64,000 nucleotides of DNA from Castanea sativa (Eukaryota; Streptophyta; Magnoliopsida; Fagales; Fagaceae). A model generated the notes under the pieces. It searched no databases. It had not been told where the DNA came from and saw only the letters and a list, made by a program, of their open reading frames with translations. This document shows positions 55,627 through 64,000 of the stretch, in pieces (positions within the stretch are counted from its first letter, which is position 1; each line of letters begins with the position of its first letter). Both the position numbers and the translations under genes were made by a program. The DNA is taken from positions 63,649,001-63,713,000 of the forward strand of contig NC_134013.1 in NCBI RefSeq assembly GCF_040712315.1, given 5' to 3'.

Positions 55627-57711
55627 ATGGATCCAAAATATTCATTTTCTTGGAATGAGAAAGCTCTAATCAGTAAGCTCCACTTGAGAGTTTTAGTCTT
55701 ATTCATTTGGCTATTTGTCTCTGCACTCGGACAGAACCTGCTAAGTTGTGACATTACATCTCCAGATGCTTCTGGCTACCACTGCAATATTGGAAATGCC
55801 TCACAGGTTCAGTGTGAGACATTTGTAATTCTTCGCACCAATTCCTACTTCTCATCTCTTTCCAACCTGAGCTTTTACTTGGGCATCAGTCGTTTCGTGA
55901 TTGCGGAAGCTAATGGATTTTCAGCAGAGACAGAATACCTTCCAAAAGATCAGTCTTTGTTGATTCCAATTGATTGTAAGTGCAAAGGTGGTTTCTTTCA
56001 GGCTGCAGTAACAAAAACAACCACAAAAGGAGAGAGCTTTTATGCTATTGCTGAGTCTTTGGAGGGCTTGACAACCTGCAAAGCCATCCAAGAGAAGAAC
56101 CCTGGAGTGTCACCATGGAGTCTTGGTGATAAAGTTCAGTTACTGATCCCACTGAGATGTGCCTGTCCTTCATCTGAAGCAAGTCCAAAGACGAGGCTTT
56201 TGCTGTCTTATCCGGTAATTGAAGGTGATACAATTTCTAACTTGGCCATTAAGTTCAATACTACTCCAGAAGCTATTATATTTGCAAACAACAAATCTTT
56301 ACAGACCTTTAGACCTCAAAGCCTAATACCTCTTACATCTCTTCTGATTCCAATCAATGGTGAGCCAGAGCCTGTTCTTGGTCCTCTTGCAAAACCTCGA
56401 GAACCCAATTTACATTTTCCAGCAACTAGCATCCCAGTAGTTAGTCGCCACAAGAAAAAGTCCAAAATGTGGAAGATTGTTTTATATATTGCACTCAGTG
56501 GGGTTTTAGTTTGTGTGAGCATTGGTATTGCAGTAGCCTTTGTGGTGATCCAACAGAAAAAGAAGAAGAAACAAAGTTCCTGCAAGGGAGTAGTAGATGT
56601 GGAGTTGCAACAGCTTAGTCTCAGTGTAAGAACCACAAGTGATAAGAAAGTCTCATTTGAGGGGTCTCAGGATCCTCTAGATGGTAGGACCGTAGATGCT
56701 ACACCACGTAAGATGCTGGTCGAGACTTATACTGTTGAGGAACTGAGAAAAGCAACTGAAGACTTCAATTCAAGTAATCAGATTGAGGGATCTGTGTATC
56801 ATGGTCGTCTCAATGGGAAGAACCTGGCAATAAAGCAAACGCAACCAGATACAATCTCAAAGATTGAGCTTGGACTCTTCCATGATGCAATTCACAATCA
56901 CCCCAACATACTTAGGCTGCTGGGGACATGTTGGAGTGAGGGTCCTGATTCTGATTCGTTTTTGGTCTTTGAGTATGCCAAAAATGGGTCCTTGAAAGAT
57001 TGGCTTCATGGTGGTTTGGCAATGAAAAACCAATTCATAGCTTCTTGTTATTGTTTCTTGACATGGAGCCAGCGGCTGAGAATCTGTCTTGATATAGCCA
57101 TGGCCTTACACTACATGCACCACGTAATGAACCCGAGCTATGTTCACAGAAATGTAAAGAGTCGGAACATTTTCTTAGATGAAGACTTCAATGCCAAAAT
57201 TGGGAACTTTGGCATGGCAAGTTGCATTGAAGAAGATATTGGAGACCCTCAATTTTATTCAACCAATCCAGCCTCTTGGAGTAAAGGCTATTTGGCTCCT
57301 GAGTATGTTCACCAAGGTGTAATTTCTCCAAGCATTGATATTTTTGCTTATGGGGTGGTTTTACTAGAGGTTTTATCAGGTCAAACGCCAATTACAAGGC
57401 CAGATGATAAGGGAGAAGGGAGTATATGGCTCTCAGAGAAAATCAAGTCCATATTGCAGTCAGAAGATGCAGATGAGCTAAGGGAATGGATGGACAATGC
57501 ACTGGGAGAGAATTATTCATTTGAAGCAGCTGTCACATTGGCCAATCTTGCAAGAGCTTGTGTAGAAGAAGACCCTTCTTTGAGACCAAGTGCTGGAGAA
57601 GCTGTGGAAAAGTTATCAAGATTGGTGGAAGAATTACCAGAAGGAGAGAATATGTTAATTTGTGAAAGCTCCTCCAAGCCTTTAGTAAAGGCATCAGCAA
57701 ACCATATGTGA
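55627..57711 (+). CDS. LysM-domain receptor-like pseudokinase (LYK4/LYK5/NFR5 type)
   Basis: Plasma-membrane co-receptor type for chitin or lipo-chitooligosaccharide signals. Single exon, 694 residues. A signal anchor lies at about 20-35 (VLVLFIWLFVSALG). CxC motifs at C117-C119 and C178-C180 separate three LysM domains (about 64-110, 126-173, 190-242). The membrane segment is about 284-308, followed by a KKKKK stop-transfer run. The kinase domain is about 365-675. It lacks a glycine loop (IEGSVYHG), keeps Lys403 (AIK), but has HRN at 507-509 instead of HRD and NFG at 527-529 instead of DFG. APE (557-559) is kept. Loss of both Asp residues predicts no catalysis, as described for LYK4, LYK5 and NFR5-like receptors that signal through a LYK1/CERK1-type partner. 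The lack of introns fits that clade. The start at 55627 is the only Met before the signal sequence. Which of LYK4 or LYK5 it matches best needs a tree. Confidence 0.95.
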   Translation: MDPKYSFSWNEKALISKLHLRVLVLFIWLFVSALGQNLLSCDITSPDASGYHCNIGNASQVQCETFVILRTNSYFSSLSNLSFYLGISRFVIAEANGFSAETEYLPKDQSLLIPIDCKCKGGFFQAAVTKTTTKGESFYAIAESLEGLTTCKAIQEKNPGVSPWSLGDKVQLLIPLRCACPSSEASPKTRLLLSYPVIEGDTISNLAIKFNTTPEAIIFANNKSLQTFRPQSLIPLTSLLIPINGEPEPVLGPLAKPREPNLHFPATSIPVVSRHKKKSKMWKIVLYIALSGVLVCVSIGIAVAFVVIQQKKKKKQSSCKGVVDVELQQLSLSVRTTSDKKVSFEGSQDPLDGRTVDATPRKMLVETYTVEELRKATEDFNSSNQIEGSVYHGRLNGKNLAIKQTQPDTISKIELGLFHDAIHNHPNILRLLGTCWSEGPDSDSFLVFEYAKNGSLKDWLHGGLAMKNQFIASCYCFLTWSQRLRICLDIAMALHYMHHVMNPSYVHRNVKSRNIFLDEDFNAKIGNFGMASCIEEDIGDPQFYSTNPASWSKGYLAPEYVHQGVISPSIDIFAYGVVLLEVLSGQTPITRPDDKGEGSIWLSEKIKSILQSEDADELREWMDNALGENYSFEAAVTLANLARACVEEDPSLRPSAGEAVEKLSRLVEELPEGENMLICESSSKPLVKASANHM

Positions 57712-57930
57712 ATAATCATCATCCAGTGAAGTTAGTCCAACCAATTTAAAACCAGTTATTCTACTCCTAGTGTTTTGTTTAAATGTTTTTACTTTTAAGG
57801 TTTGACACCTCTTGACAAGGTCAGTGGAATCCTGTATATATGTCACTAAGAAACTCAATTCGAAACAAAAAGTGCAGGTTTCTACTCTGTATTCTCTGTT
57901 TCGAAAATAATAAATTGCTGTTATTCTATA
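57712..57930 (+). terminator. Likely 3' UTR of the LysM receptor gene
   Basis: AATAAA lies at 57909-57914 in an A/T-rich context about 200 bp after the stop. Confidence 0.5.
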
Positions 57931-59001
57931 AACTTAATCTAATCTGCCACAAATTTGAAAAGCTGCAAGGATTACTCAGGGGTGCGTTTTGTTTAACATA
58001 ATTTGCTTGTGATGCTTCTTCGTAGCAAGCGCTGTGTTGACTATTTCAGTCAAAAAGGTTTAGGAAATCTTATTGTAAAGAAAAATTTTCAGGTGCTCTT
58101 CGTGGCACAGCTCACGTCCATTGGATTACCAAAGTTAGAATCCTCGGGAATTGTTTAAGTCAAACAGAGTTGATCAGTCTGTTTGCTTGATTTTCCAACT
58201 CATAAAAGTAAGGAGAACAGACAAAGAGCAAAAGAGGGAAGATTAGGGGATTGAGGGTCATTACACCACGTTGAAGGGTTGAGATCAAAAGCACTTTTAA
58301 TCTCAGCCCTTAGATCAAATAAGAAAATTAACCTTTTAACCTTTACCTTTTTACATCTTTACTTTTATAAACTTCCTCCCTCACATTAAGGGGCAATATT
58401 ACACTATTATATCAGATCTTAATCCGAGATTCAGAATAACATATATAACAAAATGATGTACACATCACATTGTACACTCTACCTCACTCGCTTATTCATT
58501 AAATAACAAAACTCTAGAAAGCTCTATCTTATTTGATTAAGGATAAAGTTTGGATACAAATTTGATTATAGTTAATGACTACAATTTTCACTAAATAAAT
58601 TAACATTACTATATATTTTGAAATCAAACCATTAGATTGGATATTTTTAATGTTTTTAATACGCGTGTCAAATTTTATGTCAATCGGATATTATTTACTA
58701 TTTGACTCATAAATTTATGTTTTATTTGTAATTTTAGCCCAAAAACTTTATATTTAAATAGTTGATTAATAATATAGTTATTAATTTTTAATATTTTAAA
58801 AATTTTGCAAATATGAAAGATATAAGAAGAAAATATAATCTAATTATGGATTTGTCAAAATTTACATTCAATAAAAAGATATTGAGTGGAGTTGTAACCA
58901 TTAACTACAACCAAGTCTGTAGCCAAATTTTGTCATTTCATGAATGTTTCTCTATTAACCATAACTACTAACTAGTATTATTATTAGTATAGGTTTTAAC
59001 C

Positions 59002-59004
<3 letters not shown>
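57931..59004. other. Intergenic DNA without a supported gene
   Basis: AT-rich, nothing recognised. Confidence 0.5.

Positions 59005-59061
<57 letters not shown>
59005..59061. repeat. (TA)n microsatellite, about 28 units
   Basis: An uninterrupted TA run of about 57 bp. Confidence 0.97.
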
Positions 59062-59063
<2 letters not shown>

Positions 59064-59070
59064 ATGTTGA

Positions 59071-59290
59071 GTTAATTGTAACACATAACCCAACATTAGA
59101 GTGTTTGTAACACATAAGCTAATAAACTCTATTAATTGTAACACATAACCTAACATAATAGTGTTTGTATTATGCTATTAGTGTTAATTGTAACACATAA
59201 CCTAACATCATAATAGTGTTTGTACTATGCTAATAGTGTTTGTAACACTAGAGTTTGTTAAGTTTTAACCTAATAGTGTTTGAAGGCAAG
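59071..59290. repeat. Imperfect tandem repeat with TTAATTGTAACACATAACC units
   Basis: TTAATTGTAACACATAACC(C/T)AACAT recurs near 59074, 59136 and 59184, each time followed by (A)TAGTGTTTGTA-like sequence, with partial units between and after. Periods vary around 50-60 bp. It abuts the TA microsatellite. Confidence 0.75.
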
Positions 59291-60745
59291 TCAATAGAGT
59301 TTATATTCTATTAGGAGTATGTTTTTAAGTTTGATTTATTTTATTTAATTTATTGAAAAGAGTATTCCAACACTAACTACGAAACATTCATTTGTTGTAG
59401 GAGTTCTTCTAAATTCTATCATGTCACTTGGTTTGTAAAAAAACAGATCCAAAAGAGGTTCATTCCAACCGGATGAATTCGTATTTCAAATTTTTGATAA
59501 TTATATTTATTTATTTAAATAACAGAAGTTTTTTTTTTTTTATAACTTTGTTTGGGTAGTTTTAGAAACTTATATCTTTCAATGATGTTTCCTTAAAAAA
59601 TGTTGTCTTTTCTAAATAAGACTAACAAGTTAGGAAAGAATGAGTGCATCATTAACAACGACAAGACTATTCCTTAAACTTCGATTGTAAACTCGATCTC
59701 AACCATCAGGATTCATCACCTACATGATGATTCCCTCATAGGTGTGAATATTTTCTTCTCTATGTTTATTTGGTACTAGTATTGAAAACATTGACCATAC
59801 TTATCACTACAAAATAAAATTTAGAACGTTAGTTAATATACTAAAAGAATCGATTAAATTAGAAATATCTAATGTCGAGAGCATAATGCTCCGATTATTT
59901 TTGAAGTGATATATTTTTCAAAAAATGCTTTCTCAAATTTTAAGTGTTTGTTTGCAAATAAAGTGTGGTTAAACTGTAAAATATTTTCCTTTAACCATAA
60001 AATCCTTACGAGACAATCCATCCTTGAAGTTGTTCTAATATAACCTCACCAATTCTCGTAAAACCTACTTCTCTTGGCATAAACATTTTAGAATTTAAAA
60101 AAAAAAATAGTCCATGAGGATGCAACACCATATTCTTTCATCAACAATAGATCAACATGTTTAGTAATGAGCTCCACTTGAAACACAACAACGGAATCCC
60201 CATATGACAAATATAGCTATTAAACAAAAATTGAATCTTATCACTATTATTATTATTATTACGAGGATGTTTAGGCAGTGCAAACTCGTTGAAAACGTCA
60301 CCCCAAATGGACAACCATAACGAAATGGAAAATCTCGTTAGTAATGATTCTCGAAGCAAGCCAATGCAGAGCCGCATTGATGAAAGTCTATGGGCTATTA
60401 TAATTAACTAGCTAAATTCCTGCATGATATGCAGTGCAACTTATTATTAGTTTTTTCCAATATTTCAATAAGTTTACCAAGAATCTTGCACCTTAGTTGG
60501 TTGACACCTCAATTTCCAATAAAGACATTTATGATTCAGATCTCCCAACTATTGATGTATAATTTTTTTTTAAATAAATTTTCTGTAAAAATTTGTAATA
60601 TTTAGTTATTTTGTAGACAAAATAGGAATCACACTATATATATGTGTTCACAAATTGAAAATTGCATGATATAGTGGTTAATATAGATAAGCATGTTTCA
60701 TGCCTACTAAAAAAAATGCATATATCCTTCAATTATTATTATTAT
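59291..60745. other. Intergenic DNA without a supported gene
   Basis: A minus-strand frame at 60141-60377 (RESLLTRFSISLWLSIWGDV) looks mildly protein-like but matches nothing I know. Confidence 0.45.
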
Positions 60746-61160
60746 TACATGTGACCTTTGGTGGCCAGGTCACATGTCTAGTGTGCTAGGCAGCCAGTGC
60801 CGACAGTTTGGTGGCTGGAGTTACCACTCTGGTGACCAATGCCAAGGTCTGATGGCCAAAGCTACCAATCTGGCAATTAGGTGGCCGAAGCCACCGCTTT
60901 GACAATCGATACTTGTAGTTTGATCATCGGAGATACTGTTTTGATGACCGTTGTCGGATATTAGATAATTGAAGTTGTAATTTCTGTAGCTGGAGACACA
61001 ATTTTAGCCACTAGTCCTAGCGGTCCAGTCACCAATGACACTGCTCTAGCAGTGATCGATGGAGCCACCGTTCGAGCTGCTAATCCTAGTGGTTTAGTCA
61101 TTGGATCTTCGACACTAGTGGCTCTGATGGCTGAGCCATTAGTTTTGGTAGTTTGCTTGA
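60746..61160. repeat. Degenerate GC-richer minisatellite (TGGTGGCCGAAGCCACC-like)
   Basis: Short units such as TGGTGGCCAGG, TGGTGGCTGGAGTTACCACT, TGGTGACCAATGCC, TGATGGCCAAAGCTACCAAT and GGTGGCCGAAGCCACCGCT follow one another every 25-35 bp over about 400 bp. Several units are near-palindromic. The composition differs from the AT-rich surroundings. Confidence 0.65.
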
Positions 61161-61236
61161 AAAATTTTACTTGTCATACCAAATATTTTATTGAAAATGT
61201 TTTACCTATAAAATATTTTACTTCAAAATAAACAAA

Positions 61237-61330
61237 GTGCTAGTGGCATAGCTTTTTTTCTTCATTAGAAGAATCAGGGTTCGAATCTCCCTTTCCTATT
61301 GTGTTAACTATCAAATTAAAAAAAAAAAGT
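61237..61330 (+). mobile_element. SINE-like copy
   Basis: Box A-like GTGCTAGTGGCATAGC and box B-like AGGGTTCGAATCTCC are about 35 bp apart, with the copy ending in ATTAAAAAAAAAA. Box B is a near-perfect GGTTCGAATC. Confidence 0.6.
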
Positions 61331-61977
61331 CTAGATTAGTTGTTAGACATTGCTCAAGTTTGTTCAAGTCAAGTTTCAAGAACTGTCAAGCTGCAAAAAG
61401 AAGAAGCAAGCTATTGCGAAGCTCGACCAATCGAAAATTGTGTTCTGTAGAATTTTTAAGTCAAGCCCAAGCCCATGAAAATGTTTAGAGTTTCAGTCCA
61501 ACACTACTAGGTATAACAGGAAAACCCTAATTATGTTTTAAAAATTATTAGAAATTTTGTGAGTTACTTCTGTGAAATTTGTGAGGTTTTTGTACGTTCT
61601 AACTCAATAAGCATCTATCAGAACAAGAGATTTACAATCAAGAACTGGTGGAAATAAATTTCTGAATTATATTACTGATAGTGATATGAAACCTTTGAGT
61701 GAGATCTCAAAGTCATAAGCGTAAAAGTTTGTGTTCAGCAAATCCAAGATAGAAGAGTTCGTAGAGTCGGAGCTACACGTGGTCGTGTTAGTAAATTCTA
61801 CAAGAGGTAGATTTAGATTTAGGGTTTAAATCTATTGTAATCTTCCATTCTATCATAGTAGATTTGTTTACCTTAAGAATAGTTAGGTTAAATTCTTCCA
61901 TAGTTTTTACCTTAAAATGGTTGATATCATTAGTTTTCCTAGGTAATCATATTATTTTCTTCTTTAATTTTCCGCAC
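61331..61977. other. Intergenic DNA without a supported gene
   Basis: No feature recognised. Confidence 0.5.
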
Positions 61978-62195
61978 TAAGCGTGTTTGGATTGGGCATT
62001 TTGCCCAATCTGCATGTTCAGCGTTTTTTTAGTGGGTCCCATGGGTACTCTTCACGTACCACCAAACTCAGCAAAACACAGATTTCTAGGTAAATTTGGA
62101 TCCAACATCACATTTAAAAATTATTTAGCTACAGTGTTTTCAGTAATAAGTTTTCAGTTTTTAGCAAATAAGCGATATCCAAATTAACCCTAAGT
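61978..62195. mobile_element. hAT-like MITE with GCGTGTTTGGAT end
   Basis: The left end GCGTGTTTGGATTGGGC and the right end ATATCCAAATTAACCC form short inverted ends. The interior (CACGTACCACCAAACTC, TTAGCTACAGTG) is typical of these short dicot elements. The target duplication is not clear. Confidence 0.55.
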
Positions 62196-62642
62196 AATAT
62201 GTTTGCATGTGTTTAACCTAGATCTCATAATTAACCTAAGTAACTACTTGGCTAATTCATTAGATTAAGCTAATTTGGCTTTAAGGGGTCTAAACATAAA
62301 CAAACAAAATCAATAAACATGGAGAGATATTTATATTCTAGAAAATTCCAGAAGATACAAAATTAAAAATAATTACTTCTAATTCTAATAATTAACAAGC
62401 GGCTACATAATAATCAATGAACAAGGATTTTTATTAATAAAAAAAGAATCTGAATATAAAGAATTTTATTAGATATGAAAATGGAAGAGGCGCTAGGCCC
62501 TAACCATTTCTATCTTCGGCTAAACGAATTATAAATCTTTGAAATAGACATAGGCCATGCCTCATTACAAAAGAATTATTGTGGGTCGCCCCACAACGTA
62601 GCTATTGATCTAGATTATTATACAACGAAGTTAAAAGAAGCA
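62196..62642. other. 3' flank of the calmodulin-like gene
   Basis: AT-rich sequence that probably contains the 3' UTR of the minus-strand gene. No other gene is seen. Confidence 0.5.
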
Positions 62643-63065
62643 TCATAACATCATGACTCTAAATTCATCAAAATTAAGGACCCCATCACCATTGAGATCA
62701 AATTGAGAAATCATCACCTTACAGTCATCGATAGTTCTGGACTCACCCAGTCTACTAAGCATCTTCTTAAGGCTCTTGGGTGTAATACATCCACTACCAT
62801 CCATTTCATACATCTTAAATGCTTCTTTCAAATCCTTCACTTTCTCTTCCTCTTCCCCTCCTTCAAGAAACCTCACGAAGTCCTCAAAACCCAACAACCC
62901 ATCTCCATCTGAGTCCAGCAACTCCACCACCGCCTCTGCCTCCGCCAGCAAAAGCACCCCACCTATTGCCTCAACACATTGCTGCAGCTCCGAGGGTGAT
63001 ATCTTTGAATCTCCATTGTCATCAAAGTGATTGAACACACGCTCATATTGTGTGAGTTTGTCCAT
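62643..63065 (-). CDS. Calmodulin-like protein (CML), four EF-hand regions, 140 residues
   Basis: Small calcium sensor that likely binds and regulates target proteins in response to Ca2+ signals. Single exon, starting MDKLTQYERVFNHFDDNGDS. EF-hand loops: EF1 residues 15-26 (DDNGDSKISPSE, canonical). EF2 51-62 (DSDGDGLLGFED, with D instead of E at the last position, still able to bind). EF3 87-98 (EMDGSGCITPKS, with E at position 1 and S at position 12, probably weak or non-binding). EF4 123-134 (DLNGDGVLNFDE, canonical). An acidic linker EGGEEEEKVKD precedes EF3. Length and intronless form fit the CML30/31/37/38/39 group, which includes rgsCaM-like proteins. No myristoylation signal or C-terminal CaaX box is present, so it is probably cytosolic or nuclear. 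The exact CML number cannot be given. Confidence 0.93.
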   Translation of the reverse strand: MDKLTQYERVFNHFDDNGDSKISPSELQQCVEAIGGVLLLAEAEAVVELLDSDGDGLLGFEDFVRFLEGGEEEEKVKDLKEAFKMYEMDGSGCITPKSLKKMLSRLGESRTIDDCKVMISQFDLNGDGVLNFDEFRVMML

Positions 63066-63426
63066 ACTGCTGTGTTATTGAAGTTTATGTTATAGCCTAT
63101 TTTACTTCTAAAAAAAAAATATGTACTCAAACCAAATTAGCTATAAAACTAAAAATACAAAACTTAACCAAGCAAATATACAAGGGTTTGGCTAGCACTT
63201 ATATTTACCATAAATGAACTAAAAAAACTAACCCAAAAACGCTATAAGAAAATAGACAAGGGTGAAATATATGCCCTGAGCAATGGTAAGAACTAAGAAC
63301 TTGGTATTGCATACAAGTTAATTACAAAGAAATATTTGGAAAGTGTGAGCTTCTTTGAAAGTAGAAAAGTGAACTGTTTTGTCGTGAAAAATGAATCTGA
63401 ACCTGCTTCTTGTACGAAATGCGAGG

Positions 63427-63434
63427 TTTAAATA
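63427..63434 (-). promoter_or_regulatory. Candidate TATA box of the CML gene
   Basis: The minus strand reads TATTTAAA, about 360 bp upstream of the start codon. This would imply a leader of about 330 nt, long for a CML, so either the leader is long or a nearer TATA is used. Confidence 0.4.
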
Positions 63435-63446
63435 GATGCTATGATG

Positions 63447-63454
63447 CCGCGTGT
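63447..63454 (-). promoter_or_regulatory. Candidate CGCG (CAMTA-type) element upstream of the CML gene
   Basis: GCCGCGTG on the plus strand contains CCGCGT, which fits the VCGCGB core bound by calmodulin-binding transcription activators. It lies about 15-20 bp upstream of the TATA-like box. Confidence 0.35.
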
Positions 63455-64000
63455 CGTGGTTGACCAACTAACTTTTAAGACTGGGAATTTTCAACTGAAC
63501 TTGCAAGGTGATTTCGTAATTACAACGATTGAAGACCGTGGACCTGTAGTTGTCTTACGTCACGACTGAGCTCTTTTCTTTGAGATTGTTCCAAAATTTT
63601 CAGTAAAGCTCTTGCCCAAATTGATAAAAGTGATACAACAAGAAGTTTCTCGATCTTATCTAATGACAAATGTAACTATTAGAAAAATTAAGACAGAATG
63701 GCCCAAATCAGTTGTAAACTCATGTTTCTATAGAACAAATAATTTTAATCTCCCCCATCAAAAAAAAAAATTAATCTCAGGTTAGTATTTTTATAGGACA
63801 TAAATCCTAGCCGTCAGCATAGTAGTCAAGCGTTTTTCCATATAGTATTTTTTGGTATATAAATTCTATATTGTGTTTAGCCTTTGTCAAAGCATTTCCA
63901 CACCTTACGTTAGATTCATTGTAAATTTGATTTTGACTATGAATATGGTACACAAAAAAGTATTTTATATAAAATAATATCACGTTATTCGTAAATAAAT

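Larger units (their letters stand above)
63066..64000. other. 5' flank of the CML gene and distal intergenic DNA
   Basis: It holds the candidate promoter elements listed separately. Beyond 63480 nothing else is recognised. Confidence 0.5.

Noticed and set aside
1..64000. tRNA, rRNA or other structural RNA genes
   Set aside because: I found box A/B-like pairs only in SINE-like settings and no cloverleaf with an acceptor stem that I could support.

Overview
This is a nuclear window from a flowering plant, most likely a woody eudicot. The plant-style split genes, LTR retrotransposons, MITEs and SINE-like repeats all point that way. The MITE and SINE types look to me like those common in Fagaceae (oak, chestnut and beech), but that genus-level placement is memory-based inference.

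Gene content is low. I can support three apparently intact genes: a cytosolic ribulose-5-phosphate 3-epimerase in eight exons (40962-44687, +), an intronless LysM receptor-like pseudokinase of the LYK4/LYK5/NFR5 type (55627-57711, +), and a small calmodulin-like EF-hand protein (62643-63065, -). A fourth locus resembles the rRNA-processing factor RRP36 (22574-26508, +). It keeps its intron layout but has frameshifts, a missing exon and a duplicated exon, so I read it as a decayed copy.

Mobile DNA fills most of the rest. 1-7710 holds a hAT-like MITE, a solo LTR (1565-2371, TSD GCAAC), a TIR MITE and a SINE-like copy. 7716-19597 is a complete Ty3/gypsy Tat-type element on the minus strand (TSD AAAAG). 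27061-37209 is a second, older Tat-type element, also minus (TSD AATAT). 46764-52905 is a Ty1/copia element, minus. LINE fragments lie in introns of the RRP36-like and epimerase loci. 20817-21459 and 38813-39315 are two members of a short TIR family built from repeated CTCGAG-centred palindromes. 39421-40394 is a non-autonomous MULE with a 9-bp TSD.

The most notable structure is shared by both Tat elements. Gag-pol runs leftward, a second spliced gene runs rightward on the opposite strand, and the two converge on an internal tandem array (about 150 bp x 10 in the first, about 99 bp x 8 in the second). The other main oddities are the CTCGAG palindrome family, a 5-nt micro-exon in the epimerase gene, the dead duplicated exon in the RRP36-like locus, and a first Tat element whose LTRs look young while its genes are badly broken.
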